Below, piece by piece: positions 50,149 to 60,686 of a DNA stretch of 64,000 nt. The notes beneath the pieces are model-generated. The model did not search any database. It was not told where the DNA came from and worked only from the letters and a program-made list of their open reading frames with translations. Source of the DNA: Methanomassiliicoccales archaeon. GTDB lineage: Archaea; Thermoplasmatota; Thermoplasmata; Methanomassiliicoccales; UBA472. The position numbers and the translations under genes were made by a program. Location of the stretch: contig DATKZX010000026.1 of the NCBI GenBank assembly GCA_035527755.1, forward strand, positions 23,873 to 87,872, in the 5' to 3' direction. Position 1 is the stretch's first letter. Each line of letters opens with the position of its first letter.

Positions 50149-53100
50149 ATGAATAATCCAGATAATGTGCAAAGCATCAATTCGAAAACTGGCTTGGCCA
50201 AAAGGGCTGCCTTGTATCTAGGGATACTGGCATTTGCCCTGGTCCTGCTCTTGTTCTTGAGCGCGGGACAAGCCAGTGCCACCGATGTCTCGGCCGATAT
50301 CACTACTGATACGACCTGGACGTCCGGAAGCATGTATAATGTGACGGTGCCTATCACCGTCGCTGCGAACGCCACATTGACGATTCAGGAGAACGTCACT
50401 GTTATTTTCGAGCCTGGCGCCTCCCTGACAGTGGAAGGCGGGCTGATAGTGCAGGGCTCTGCGGCCCTGCCGGTCGTTTTTGATTCTAACGCGACGGCCG
50501 GGTCGTACCTATGGAGCGGTGTGCTCTTCCTTGAGGACGCCACCGGTTCCGTGGAATACCTGACCATAATCAACGCCACGATTGGGCTTTACTTCCAGAA
50601 CGCGACCGTCCCCTTCTCCAATGTTATGATACAGGGCGATGGGACCTACGGCGTGTTCTATGATCTGATCGAGGGCGACTGGACCCTGGCCATGAGCGAC
50701 CTGACGGTCGACGGTGCCAGCACCGGAGTCTATGTCCAAAATGGCAACGGAAGCCTGGACCTGACCCTGCAGAACCTTGACATCACCGCGACCGGATATG
50801 GTGCCACCATAGGGGTCGGTTCCATGACCGACGATCTCAGAACGCTCGACCTGAGCGTGATGGACTGCAGCTTCACCGGCGGCTTCGTAGGCATATACGC
50901 CTACGCTGAGAACGGTGGCAGCGCCCTAGTGAACGGCTCCGAGTTCCTCGGACAGGAATGGAACGCCTACATATTCGAATCCAATGAAGGCGATATCGAC
51001 GTCGAGATCGTCGACAGCGTCTTCGATGGCAGTTCCGCCAATTATGTAGTAGTATACATCGTCGAGGAGATCGACTATGAGTTCGAGCTGTATGGACAGC
51101 ACTCCTGGGACGATACATATACCTCGGGATCATACTGGATCGACCTTCCCTTCGCCTTCAGTTATGAGGGCTATGAATACACCAGCGTGCTATTCAGTGA
51201 GGATGGCTGGCTGGACTTCAACATGGGGCAGCGCATAAATACGGTCGGAAATGCCGATCTGAGCTACCATGGGGATCAATTCTTCGGCTACATAATCGCC
51301 GATGACAACTCCTCCGCGCTCTTCAACTGGTTTGCGACCGATTCAGAAAATGATTGCAGCAACGCCTTCCAGGTGAAGCTGTTCGCCACCGGGGAGTTCC
51401 AGATCAACTTCGCCACAATGGATGGAGACGACTCCGACAATTGGGGACTGTGGACCTGGGATTTCGACTATGATCTCACCGATATGCTGGGCATCTCCTG
51501 CTGGGACGCAGATTACACAAGTTATCTGTTCACTCCTAACGCCTTGTCCGATGCTTTGGCTATATTTGTGACGGCCGATGTGGGCGATATCAACGTCGTC
51601 CTAAGCGGAAACACCATCACAAGCTATGCTTTGGGTGGAGTTTGGGTTTACGCATACGATGGCGACATGACCTTCGAGGCAACGGAGAACTCGGTCAGCA
51701 AGATGTATAGCTCCTTTGAGTCAATAATTTTGACCGAGACATACAACGGCACCACTGACGCTATCCTGGTGAACAACACCTTCGATCACATATGGAGCTA
51801 CGCGGTGTTCTTCAGAACCTATAGCTCCGTCGGCGGGTCGGACTCCTTCGAGGTGATCGGAAACGTTTTCACCAAGACGATGTTCGGCGTCTATGCTTTC
51901 GTATATGTCGAGAGCGATGACCGCGATGAGCTGGTGAACGACACCTTGAGCGTCGTGGCCAACTTCCAGGACAACATCATGACCGACGCCTATGGGTTGG
52001 GTTGTGGCGTTTCTATCGATAGCTACGATCAGGTCAACTGGAACGTGACGGTGGAGCAGACCTTCACCGGAAACGTAATGACCCAGGAGAGGTTCGAGGG
52101 CAGTTCTCCCTTTGATATGCCATTTATGGGTTATTCACCCTGGATGATGTGGGCCTTTTTGGAAGTGGATGATTACGAGGACATCAACGCCACCAGCATG
52201 ACCATCGATCACACCGTGACCATAACCGGTAACGAGATCGAGGCTCCTGTATACTTTGATGATGCGGGAATATCAGCTCAAAACTATGTCTACAACTACA
52301 TGGGCGATGTTTCCAGCACGTGCGTGATGACCATCACCGACAACATCATCACCTTCGACTCCTGGGATAGCCTATACGTAGGTGGTTGGATCGAAGCGAA
52401 TCTTGGAACGGTCGACTCCGACACCAGCCTGGTTATCGAAAACAACCAGATATATGGCTGGTCCTATTATGGCATAGATGTGGAGTGGGGTGCCTCAAAC
52501 AATGATGATGAGATGGCACTAGACATGAACGCTGAGATCTACATCTCAGTGGTCGATAATCTGGTGGACGGATCGTACGAAGGCATCTATTTGGATGTCG
52601 AATACGACCAATACAACTGTGTCGGCGACTGGAACATCAACCTGACAGCGCACATGGACCAGAACCAACTGCTCAACGTCCATTACGGTATCGAGGCGTT
52701 CTTCGATGCCGGAGTTGAGTTTAGTGATTATTACTGGCCATACTATGACGAGGTGGCCGTGGGCAACATGGTGATCAATTACCTGCTGACCGCGGACGAC
52801 AACGTCGTAACCAGCATGGATGGTGAAAATCCATGGAACAGCATCATCTACGTTGAGATCGACTATTGGGCCGATGTAAGTTATGACACCCTCTTCACTG
52901 AGGCCAATGTGCTGGTCAACGGTGCGGTCTCGGTAAGCGGCAACAATATAACTCAGGAATATGGGGATTTCAGATGCATCGGTGTCTGGCACGGATATGA
53001 AGTGCAAAAGACCGGTGACATGGAAGTGAACGTAGAGCTGGCCATCGATGACAACATCATCGATACTGACTACTACGCTGATTACGCCATCGAACTTTGG

Positions 53101-55914
53101 GACGCTGTCGAAATGTATGGCCACTGGGCCATTCCAACCGATGCACCCAACGTGCTAGCTGATGTGGTATGGTCCGCCTCTGGCAACCAGATCACCGGCG
53201 AACCCGACTTCGGCATCGCAATGTACTATTGGATCGAGATCGACTCTCCTGATTGCACTCTAGTGCAAAGCATCAGCATCGACCTATCTGACAATACCAT
53301 CACCAGCGGTGATGGCGGCATTGCCTGCATCTTAGACCATATGGAGTACACCAATGGCTACGTCGAGTTGAACGCCGATATAAACATCGAGAACAACGTC
53401 ATGAACACTGTCTATGGCGGCCCCCTCATCGTAGAGGATGATGATTGGGAGTACACCGGTGTATATGTCGGGCCCGATGAAATGGTGATGGCCGATGGGA
53501 TCTATGGTATGGACCTCAGCTTCAATGTGCTGATATCCGGCAACCAGATCAGCGGTTACGAGGTCGGTTTGAACCTGATGGGAATGGCCGAAATGATGCC
53601 CAGCCTGGATGACGAGTTCATCTGGTCTATCGATGTAAACTACATCGTGGAGAACAACTACATCAACAACACCGATGTAGCCATCCAAGCCTTCGGTGGC
53701 AACATGACGATGACCAACAATGTCATCGATGACGCCTGGCGCGGCATAGAGTGGGATTACGCCAACGGTGAGATATCTGACAACACCATAACCACCTACC
53801 GTGGTCTGGAGCTCGATCATCCTTACCAGTTACTGGTTCAAAACAACCTGATAACCTTCGAGGAAACTGGTATAGATGTTTGGGGAGCGGAAAGGGACTC
53901 CGCCCTGCAGATCGTGGGCAACACCATAACCTGCATTGAAACTGAAGGGGGTCCCATGTACAGCTGGGGAACGGGTGTGGAGATCGACGATTCGGATAAC
54001 GTAGTGGTCGATGGCAATATCATCACAAATGCCTACTACGGCATCGACTCGGAGGATGTCTACAACCTGACCATCAGCAACAACCAGATCACTGGTTGCG
54101 GTACCGGTATCTATCTGGAAGATGGGTACATGTGCTGGATCGAGTCCAACCTGGTAACGGATGGTGGAGATGGTATGTATGTCTATGATTGTGGGGACAT
54201 AATCATCGGCAACAACACCTTCGCTGACAACGCCTACGAAGGTCTGGACATCGAAGACTGTTACGTCGTCCTGTACAACAACGAGTTCAGCGGCAACGGG
54301 GATTACGGGGTTGACACCTACGATTCCTATGTCATCTGGTATATCGACGCCAACTGCGTGGTGGCACGCAACGATGTGGACTTCGAAGGTCAGATCGAGA
54401 TAATGGAAGGCGGTACCATGATGGTCGAGGATGTCGACGACTTCTATGTCTACGGCATTCTCGTGGACGAAGGTGGCCTGCTCTTCATGAGCAACTCTGA
54501 CCTTTACGGCTGGGGTAACTTGGAGGTATACGGTACCTTCTGGGCCAACGTCTGTCTGTTCGACGGGTTCGATATATACCTGGGTCCGACTTCCGCAGCC
54601 GAGATCAGGGGCAGCGCGATCATGTACTACGGTCATACCGGAATACATGTGGACGGTTGCTCGCCGGTCATCGCCGACAACCTGCTCTTCAGCCCATACG
54701 GAATATATGGTATACTGGTTGAAGGTGAGGGAGCCTCGCCGAGCATCGTCAGCAACATCATTGCCTTGAACAACCAGGGTATATATGCTCGGGATACGGA
54801 CATGGGCGGTATCTACGACAACATCTTCCTGCTCAACCTCAAGAGCGGCATATTGGCTGAGAACGCCACCGGAATGATACACGACAACGTGTTCCTGGCC
54901 AACAAGATCGAGATACTGCTGCGCAACTGCGACGTGAGCATCGAGGACAATGAGATCGGATACACCGACCTGTTCCAGGTACTGGCGAACTACGCGCCTC
55001 TCCTCGGACACTTCATGGGCACCAGTGCCAGTGAAGCGGCCGAAGTGACCTCGGACGAACCCCTAGCAATGCTGGAATCGATCCTGGGCATAAGCGACCT
55101 GGACATCTGGGATCTAACCTCCTGGGTGAAGGGACACAACGGTATCTGGGCCGAGAACTCTGTCGTGAAGACCAGTGGCAACACCTACGGCATGTTGAAC
55201 TACGCCCTGTATGCGGTGGGCAGCGAGATACACTTCGCTGACGACATCGTCATGCAGGAGCTCCTAGTACCGCATGTCAGCGATAACGCGACGGTCAACT
55301 ACTCGGTGAACATCTACGTCCTGAACGGTATCTACGCCAGCGGTTCTACCCTGTGGGTCGATGGATCTACCATCGAGGTGCTGGATGACGCAATAGTGCT
55401 GGAGAACTCCCAGGCCTGGATCGAGGGCGCCACGCTAATGGCAGGCGACTTCGATTACTTCGTGTTCGGTGATTCCGATGTATACAACATCGCCACCTCC
55501 TACGATACGTTCAAGGTCGAGAACTCTCACAGCCTGAATGAAGGTACCTGGCTAACCGTGCACGCCGAGGATAAGGGTGAACCGGTCGCCAACGTCACGA
55601 TCGTCATAAAGAACGCCAAGGGCGAGATCGTGTTCGAGGGTGTTACCGACGCCGAGGGTAAGATTCGGGTGCTGCTGAGCCAGTACGCCTGGACTTACGA
55701 AGGCAGGGACGATGGCTTCAACCCCTACACCATAACCGCCTACTTCGAGTCTGGCAACAAGACCATGGACTTGACTCTTAACGAGTCCTACATGGATGTC
55801 ACCATCACAGGCGAGAAGGAAAGCGACATGGGAGCGATCCTAGCGGTGATCGGTGTACTGGTCATCATCCTGCTGATCGTGGCCGCGGTCGTGATCATGA
55901 GGCGCCGGAAGTAA
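50149..55914 (+). CDS. Giant right-handed beta-helix surface protein
   Basis: The 1921-residue protein starts with a signal or anchor helix (YLGILAFALVLLLFLSAG) and then carries a NosD-like parallel beta-helix array, with repeated units of the G-x-x-I-x-x-N-x-I-x-x-N/D pattern. Around residues 317-464 the helix is interrupted by a strand-rich block (WDDTYTSGSYWIDLPFAFSY and after) that looks like a nidogen-type or lectin-type domain. An Ig-like domain sits at the end (TVHAEDKGEPVANVTIVI), followed by a membrane helix and MRRRK. The protein is very acidic and rich in Asn-x-Ser/Thr. It is a probable N-glycosylated wall or adhesion protein. Confidence 0.87.
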   Translation: MNNPDNVQSINSKTGLAKRAALYLGILAFALVLLLFLSAGQASATDVSADITTDTTWTSGSMYNVTVPITVAANATLTIQENVTVIFEPGASLTVEGGLIVQGSAALPVVFDSNATAGSYLWSGVLFLEDATGSVEYLTIINATIGLYFQNATVPFSNVMIQGDGTYGVFYDLIEGDWTLAMSDLTVDGASTGVYVQNGNGSLDLTLQNLDITATGYGATIGVGSMTDDLRTLDLSVMDCSFTGGFVGIYAYAENGGSALVNGSEFLGQEWNAYIFESNEGDIDVEIVDSVFDGSSANYVVVYIVEEIDYEFELYGQHSWDDTYTSGSYWIDLPFAFSYEGYEYTSVLFSEDGWLDFNMGQRINTVGNADLSYHGDQFFGYIIADDNSSALFNWFATDSENDCSNAFQVKLFATGEFQINFATMDGDDSDNWGLWTWDFDYDLTDMLGISCWDADYTSYLFTPNALSDALAIFVTADVGDINVVLSGNTITSYALGGVWVYAYDGDMTFEATENSVSKMYSSFESIILTETYNGTTDAILVNNTFDHIWSYAVFFRTYSSVGGSDSFEVIGNVFTKTMFGVYAFVYVESDDRDELVNDTLSVVANFQDNIMTDAYGLGCGVSIDSYDQVNWNVTVEQTFTGNVMTQERFEGSSPFDMPFMGYSPWMMWAFLEVDDYEDINATSMTIDHTVTITGNEIEAPVYFDDAGISAQNYVYNYMGDVSSTCVMTITDNIITFDSWDSLYVGGWIEANLGTVDSDTSLVIENNQIYGWSYYGIDVEWGASNNDDEMALDMNAEIYISVVDNLVDGSYEGIYLDVEYDQYNCVGDWNINLTAHMDQNQLLNVHYGIEAFFDAGVEFSDYYWPYYDEVAVGNMVINYLLTADDNVVTSMDGENPWNSIIYVEIDYWADVSYDTLFTEANVLVNGAVSVSGNNITQEYGDFRCIGVWHGYEVQKTGDMEVNVELAIDDNIIDTDYYADYAIELWDAVEMYGHWAIPTDAPNVLADVVWSASGNQITGEPDFGIAMYYWIEIDSPDCTLVQSISIDLSDNTITSGDGGIACILDHMEYTNGYVELNADINIENNVMNTVYGGPLIVEDDDWEYTGVYVGPDEMVMADGIYGMDLSFNVLISGNQISGYEVGLNLMGMAEMMPSLDDEFIWSIDVNYIVENNYINNTDVAIQAFGGNMTMTNNVIDDAWRGIEWDYANGEISDNTITTYRGLELDHPYQLLVQNNLITFEETGIDVWGAERDSALQIVGNTITCIETEGGPMYSWGTGVEIDDSDNVVVDGNIITNAYYGIDSEDVYNLTISNNQITGCGTGIYLEDGYMCWIESNLVTDGGDGMYVYDCGDIIIGNNTFADNAYEGLDIEDCYVVLYNNEFSGNGDYGVDTYDSYVIWYIDANCVVARNDVDFEGQIEIMEGGTMMVEDVDDFYVYGILVDEGGLLFMSNSDLYGWGNLEVYGTFWANVCLFDGFDIYLGPTSAAEIRGSAIMYYGHTGIHVDGCSPVIADNLLFSPYGIYGILVEGEGASPSIVSNIIALNNQGIYARDTDMGGIYDNIFLLNLKSGILAENATGMIHDNVFLANKIEILLRNCDVSIEDNEIGYTDLFQVLANYAPLLGHFMGTSASEAAEVTSDEPLAMLESILGISDLDIWDLTSWVKGHNGIWAENSVVKTSGNTYGMLNYALYAVGSEIHFADDIVMQELLVPHVSDNATVNYSVNIYVLNGIYASGSTLWVDGSTIEVLDDAIVLENSQAWIEGATLMAGDFDYFVFGDSDVYNIATSYDTFKVENSHSLNEGTWLTVHAEDKGEPVANVTIVIKNAKGEIVFEGVTDAEGKIRVLLSQYAWTYEGRDDGFNPYTITAYFESGNKTMDLTLNESYMDVTITGEKESDMGAILAVIGVLVIILLIVAAVVIMRRRK

Positions 55915-56007
55915 AGGCCGTCAAACCCTTTCGTTCCAAACCTTTTCCTTATTTTTCATTTTTAAGATACTTTGTTAAAGAGGGAGTTCCATTCCCGACC
56001 GAGCTTA

Positions 56008-57300
56008 ATGTCTTATTCCGAACGTGCCCGTCAACTATTGGCCAGCAGTCAGGCTTCCGAGGGAGATACGGTCCTCTTAAAGGCGGAGGGGATGGAGTAT
56101 GCGGGCATACTTATGCCCCACCACGAGTTCAGCCACCCCGATGTCATCATCATCAAACTGAAGAGCGGTTATAATGTCGGGATCAAGGTGGACGAACGTT
56201 CTGAACTGGCCTTGGTATCGAAGGCTCGGGAGCGCCCGTTGAAGCGCAGGTCCGCTAAAGAGGACAGTTCCTTGCCGACAATTTCTTTCCTAGGCACCGG
56301 CGGGACCATAGCCAGCTATGTTGATTATCGCACCGGCGCGGTGCATCCCGCGTTGAAGGCCGAGGACCTCGTGGCCACCGTACCAGAGCTTTCCGAGATA
56401 TGCCGTATGCGCTCCAAGGTGGTGTTCTCCATATTCAGCGAGAACATGAACGTGGAGACATGGCAGTCGTTGGCTACCGCTATCGCCGACGAGCTCAACG
56501 ATGGCGTTGAGGGAGTGATCGTACCGCACGGAACGGATACATTGGGGTTCACCTCCGCCGCCCTGTCGCTCATGCTAGGCGATATCCCGCGGTCCGTTGT
56601 TCTGGTGGGGGCGCAGCGCTCTTCCGACCGACCTTCATCCGATTCCTACATCAACCTGCTTTCCGCCGCCCGTTTCTGCATCAAGGCCCAGGCGGCCGAG
56701 GTGTTCGTCCTCATGCACGGAGAGACCTCGGATTCCTACGTCCACGTTCACCGTGGAACGAAGGTGCGCAAGATGCACACCAGCCGCCGAGACGCTTTTC
56801 AGAGCATCAATGAAGGGCCCGTCGCCCGCATGGACCTAAAAGGGGAACTGGAGATGCTCGGTGAATGCCAGGTCAAGAGCTCGGTCAAGGTATCCCCTGA
56901 CGTACGCATGGAGAAGAACGTGGCGCTGCTGCAATTCTATCCTGGCATGGGCCCGGAGATGGTGCGTAGGGTGATGCAGGACCAGAAAGGTCTGGTCGTC
57001 GCCGGCACCGGTCTGGGGCACGTATCTAAGGAGATCGTGCAGGTGATCAAGGAACTGGTCTCCCAGGGCAAGCCAGTGGTCATGACCTCGCAGTGCTTGG
57101 GAGGGAGGGTGAACCTCAACGTCTACGATACCGGTCGAGACCTGCTCTCCGCTGGCGTGATATCTGGTGAGGACATGCTACCGGAAACGGCCCTGCTCAA
57201 GCTCATGTGGGTCCTGGGAAGGACGGACCGCCTGGAACAAGTGGAAAGGATGATGAGCGAGAACCTTAGGGGCGAGATCGCCAAGAGGAGGGAGCTCTAA
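56008..57300 (+). CDS. gatD: Glutamyl-tRNA(Gln) amidotransferase subunit D
   Basis: The 430-residue protein has an N-terminal ~90-residue beta domain and then an asparaginase-like core. Motifs include SFLGTGGTIASYVDYRTGAV, VIVPHGTDTLGFTSAALSLML and EVFVLMHGE. The Thr residues of TGGTIAS and HGTDT are the expected catalytic nucleophiles. GatD releases ammonia from glutamine, and GatE uses it to turn Glu-tRNA(Gln) into Gln-tRNA(Gln). The frame opens at a TTG 12 codons upstream, but the ATG at 56008 fits the family better. It overlaps gatE by one base. Confidence 0.94.
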   Translation: MSYSERARQLLASSQASEGDTVLLKAEGMEYAGILMPHHEFSHPDVIIIKLKSGYNVGIKVDERSELALVSKARERPLKRRSAKEDSSLPTISFLGTGGTIASYVDYRTGAVHPALKAEDLVATVPELSEICRMRSKVVFSIFSENMNVETWQSLATAIADELNDGVEGVIVPHGTDTLGFTSAALSLMLGDIPRSVVLVGAQRSSDRPSSDSYINLLSAARFCIKAQAAEVFVLMHGETSDSYVHVHRGTKVRKMHTSRRDAFQSINEGPVARMDLKGELEMLGECQVKSSVKVSPDVRMEKNVALLQFYPGMGPEMVRRVMQDQKGLVVAGTGLGHVSKEIVQVIKELVSQGKPVVMTSQCLGGRVNLNVYDTGRDLLSAGVISGEDMLPETALLKLMWVLGRTDRLEQVERMMSENLRGEIAKRREL

Positions 57301-59159
57301 TGTTCGAGGTGACCATCGGGATCGAGATACACCAGCAATTAGACACCTGCAAGCTGTTCTGTTCCTGCCGCTCTCAATTGGTGGACGAGGAGGGGGCGCT
57401 CTTCTTCAGAAGGCTCCGTCCCACCCAGAGCGAGATGGGCGAGGTGGACCGGGCAGTCCTAGCTCAAGCGGAACGCCGCATGCATTTCGCTTACCAGGCA
57501 CCCTCTGCCGTTTCCTGCCTGGTCGAGAAGGACGAGGAGCCCCCGCACGACGCCGATGAAGAGGCCATGCAGACCGTGCTGATCGTTTCGGCGATGCTCG
57601 ATTCAAAAGTGATGGACGAGGTCCATTTCATGCGTAAGATCGTGATCGACGGTTCCAACACCAGCGGTTTCCAGCGCACGGCATTGGTCGCGGTGGATGG
57701 CGCCCTTGAGGTCAACGGCCATAGCATCGGGATCCTCTCCGTTTGCCTGGAAGAGGACGCTGCGCGGAAGGTGGAGACCAAGGACCGGCAGGTCACCTAC
57801 CGCCTGGACCGTTTGGGGATCCCTCTCATCGAGATCGCCACCGCTCCGGACATGCATGACCCCGAAGAGGTCAAGGAGGTGGCACAGCGTCTGGGGTCCA
57901 TCCTGCGCTCCACGCGCAAGGTGAAGCGGGGGCTGGGAACCATCCGCGAGGACCTGAACGTCTCCATACCTGGAGGGGCCAGGGTCGAGATCAAGGGTGC
58001 TCAGGACCTCAGCCTGCTGCCGACATACGTGAGGAACGAGATGGAAAGGCAGCGCTCCCTCATCGAAATCAAGCAGATACTGGAGAAGCGTTCCGCCTCT
58101 CCGGTCCCCATCGAGGCCAAGGACATATCCGCACTGCTCCAGGGTAGCAGGTCCAAGGTCATTCATTCCGCGCTCTCCAAAGGGGGGAAGGTCTTTTGCG
58201 CCTCCCTGCCTTCGTTCGTCGGGACCCTGCGCAGCGCTGACGGACGATTGCGGTTGGGATCGGAGATGGCCCAGCACGCCCGTTCCCGCGGGGTCGCCGG
58301 GATATTCCATTCCGACGAGCTTCCGGCCTATGGCATCACCTCCGAGGAGGTCGTCTCCATCAGGAAGTTCCTGGGGCTCGGGGATATGGACGCTTTCGCG
58401 CTGTGCGCCGATCAGGCCGACAGGGCGGAACCGGCGCTGCTGGCCGCTTTATCTAGGGCCAATCAGGCCTTGACAGGTGTGCCGGAGGAGACCCGGGACC
58501 CGCTTCCGGACGGCACCTCTCTGTACAGCCGTCCACTGCCGGGCGCCGGGCGCATGTACCCGGAGACGGACGTCAGACCGATACTGATAGAACAAGACCG
58601 CCTGCTTCGCATCAAGGAGAACCTGCCGGAGCTGCCGGAGGCCCGTACACTGCGTTTGGTTCGGGATTACGGCATCAATGAGCAGCAGTCCCGCCAATTG
58701 GTGCGGGAGGGGCATGACGAGCTTTTCGAGGATATATGCAAAGACGCATCCCTGGTGGCCGTGGCGGCCCGCACCTTCTTGAGCACTTATCCTGAGATGC
58801 AGAATGAGGGAGTGGACCCCGGTTCGCTCGACGATGTCAAGATCAAGGAGGCGTTCTCCGCCCTAACCTCCGGGCGATTCACCAAGGAGGCGCTCCCGGC
58901 GGTGTTCAGGGAGATGGTGAAAGGGGCGAGCGTCGACCAAGCAGTATCATCCCTGGGTCTGGAGGCTATGGACCAGGACGAGGCTTCGAAGATCATCGAT
59001 GAACTGATCGGGCAAAGGGCCGATTTCGTAAGGGAAAAGGGAACGGGCGCAGTAGGACCGCTGATGGGCGTGGCCATGAATGAACTGAGAGGTAAGATCG
59101 ACGGCAAGGAGGCCGCCGACCTGCTGAAAAAGAGAGTAGAGGCGTTCCTCAAAGGGTGA
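57300..59159 (+). CDS. gatE: Glutamyl-tRNA(Gln) amidotransferase subunit E
   Basis: A 619-residue archaeal transamidase. It begins MFEVTIGIEIHQQLDTCKLF, the GatB/GatE cradle signature. The core continues with IVIDGSNTSGFQRTALVAVD and LDRLGIPLIEIATAPDMHDP. An AspRS-like insertion (residues ~270-400) is specific to GatE. A C-terminal YqeY-like helical domain ends it. With GatD it makes Gln-tRNA in archaea. The presence of both genes implies that GlnRS is absent here, while AsnRS exists. Confidence 0.95.
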   Translation: MFEVTIGIEIHQQLDTCKLFCSCRSQLVDEEGALFFRRLRPTQSEMGEVDRAVLAQAERRMHFAYQAPSAVSCLVEKDEEPPHDADEEAMQTVLIVSAMLDSKVMDEVHFMRKIVIDGSNTSGFQRTALVAVDGALEVNGHSIGILSVCLEEDAARKVETKDRQVTYRLDRLGIPLIEIATAPDMHDPEEVKEVAQRLGSILRSTRKVKRGLGTIREDLNVSIPGGARVEIKGAQDLSLLPTYVRNEMERQRSLIEIKQILEKRSASPVPIEAKDISALLQGSRSKVIHSALSKGGKVFCASLPSFVGTLRSADGRLRLGSEMAQHARSRGVAGIFHSDELPAYGITSEEVVSIRKFLGLGDMDAFALCADQADRAEPALLAALSRANQALTGVPEETRDPLPDGTSLYSRPLPGAGRMYPETDVRPILIEQDRLLRIKENLPELPEARTLRLVRDYGINEQQSRQLVREGHDELFEDICKDASLVAVAARTFLSTYPEMQNEGVDPGSLDDVKIKEAFSALTSGRFTKEALPAVFREMVKGASVDQAVSSLGLEAMDQDEASKIIDELIGQRADFVREKGTGAVGPLMGVAMNELRGKIDGKEAADLLKKRVEAFLKG

Positions 59160-59715
59160 GCTCCAGCACCTTCAATTCCTCAAAGAACAAGCTCTTAGAT
59201 GCAAGGTCACGGCGCTTCCATTCCTTCAGGGCGGCCCCCAAGGCATCCTGATCAACGTCGCTAGAGATCAATATAAGCACCCTCCCGCCGGTCTTCAGAT
59301 GGTCCTTGGCACCGTTCAGGAAACGGGTGGTTACCTCCGTTCCTTTCTCTCCGCCCGCCCAGCAAAGGTCCTCTTGGCTCTCGACGGAACCTCTTAGGTA
59401 TGGGGGGTTGAACACGATGAGGTCGAACGTTCCTTCCACGTCATGGAACAGATCGCTGAGCGTCGTCTCGATCGCAAGTCCGTTGAGCTCGGCGTTCTTC
59501 TTGGTGTCGCTCAGCGCTTGAGGGTCAATGTCCACCGCTAGGACACTGGCACCGACCTTGGCCATGTGTAGTGATAGGAACCCGCTTCCGCACCCCATCT
59601 CCAGCGCCCGCTCGTCCCCCCTCATATTGAGGGCGGAGAGCATTAGAAAGCTGTCCTCCGCAGGAGCGTACACCTGAGGTCCTACCTCCAGGTGTATCGC
59701 GGGGTCACGAAGCAT
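59149..59715 (-). CDS. HemK/Mtq2-type protein methyltransferase
   Basis: The 188-residue class I SAM enzyme shows LEMGCGSGFLSLHMAKVGA (SAM loop), AVDIDPQAL, and FNPPYLRGSVE, the NPPY motif of glutamine and adenine N-methyltransferases. Its length and single domain fit the HemK2/Mtq2 group, which methylates the GGQ glutamine of release factor aRF1 with Trm112. Convergent with gatE, overlapping it by 11 bases. Confidence 0.87.
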   Translation of the reverse strand: MLRDPAIHLEVGPQVYAPAEDSFLMLSALNMRGDERALEMGCGSGFLSLHMAKVGASVLAVDIDPQALSDTKKNAELNGLAIETTLSDLFHDVEGTFDLIVFNPPYLRGSVESQEDLCWAGGEKGTEVTTRFLNGAKDHLKTGGRVLILISSDVDQDALGAALKEWKRRDLASKSLFFEELKVLELTL

Positions 59716-59786
59716 GTACGTTCAAAACAGCAGGGGATAATAATCTTTCCCGAAGAGTTTAAAATACCCCGGTCCATCGGTGGCAG

Positions 59787-60686
59787 GTGGACCTGCTCAG
59801 CCAGATAAGCATAGGCACGATCTTCTTAGGGTTGGCGCTATGCTACCGTAGGAAGTATCCACTGGCACATTCACTGGTGCTGATCAATCTGGCGGTCTTC
59901 ATGCTTACCGTCATTTCCGCCTGGGGGCAGCCGTCCTACCTGCTCTCACCGGTGCAGGAGGAACTGGGCTTCAGACCCATCTATTTCGGTGAACTCGAAA
60001 ATCTTTATACGATCTTCACCCAGATGTTCGTTCACGCGGGGCTGCTGCACATTCTGTTCAACATGCTCTTCCTGTTCTTGATCGGAGTGCCATTGGAAGA
60101 GAGGGTGGGCCGCAAGGCCTTTGCCGCTTGCTATTTCATCCCTGGCCTCATGGCGTTGGTCCTGGAGTCCTCGGTCCAAGGTTTCGATTCCGGGATCCTC
60201 ATGCTGGGGGCTTCGGGGGCCATCTCCGGGGCCATGGGGGCGATCCTTCTCCTTTACCCCAAGGACGAGATACCCATGTTCCTCGGCCCCATCTTCCTGC
60301 CCCGGGTGCCGGTGTGGCTGTCAGTGGGCGCATGGTTCGGAATTCAATTGCTGACCATATTCACGCTCCCGGACGGTATCGCCTCCGGCGGAGTGGCCTA
60401 TTTCGCCCACATCGGCGGTTTCGTGGCCGGGATGGCCGTGGCCCAGATGCTTCCTGGTAAAAGGAGCTCTGCGGAAGCACCGCCGGAGAAGCTCGAAGAT
60501 CTGGCGACCACCGAAGAGCTGAGAGGGATGGTGCATCGGATCGAGGAGGAGAGCGAGCCTCAGGTACGCCAGGCATGGATGGAGCACTTCGCCAGCAAGG
60601 CCACCTGTCCAGAATGCGGAGGGCGGCTGGAATTAGAGGGAAACCGTATTAAATGCGCATGCGGATGGGAGAGGAAGGTGAGATGA
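59787..60686 (+). CDS. Rhomboid-family intramembrane protease with C-terminal zinc ribbon
   Basis: A 299-residue membrane protein. Catalytic residues are visible: HAGLLHILFNMLF in helix 2 supplies His and Asn, LGASGAISGAMGA supplies the nucleophile Ser of GxSG, and YFAHIGGFVAGM supplies the helix-6 His. After the membrane domain, residues ~230-299 form a charged helix and a zinc ribbon, CPECGGRLELEGNRIKCACG. The ribbon may bind a substrate or partner on the cytosolic side. It starts with GTG. The next gene starts at the end of its stop codon. Confidence 0.88.
   Translation: MDLLSQISIGTIFLGLALCYRRKYPLAHSLVLINLAVFMLTVISAWGQPSYLLSPVQEELGFRPIYFGELENLYTIFTQMFVHAGLLHILFNMLFLFLIGVPLEERVGRKAFAACYFIPGLMALVLESSVQGFDSGILMLGASGAISGAMGAILLLYPKDEIPMFLGPIFLPRVPVWLSVGAWFGIQLLTIFTLPDGIASGGVAYFAHIGGFVAGMAVAQMLPGKRSSAEAPPEKLEDLATTEELRGMVHRIEEESEPQVRQAWMEHFASKATCPECGGRLELEGNRIKCACGWERKVR

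Noticed and set aside
52546..53124. A second long antisense frame inside the same gene
   Set aside because: Same reason: codon mirror of the beta-helix repeats, no recognisable fold.
53830..55011. A 393-codon open frame antisense to the beta-helix protein
   Set aside because: The sense strand is a continuous surface protein with clear repeats and domains. The antisense product is a low-complexity mirror of its Asp/Asn/Ile-rich codons and has no start signals.
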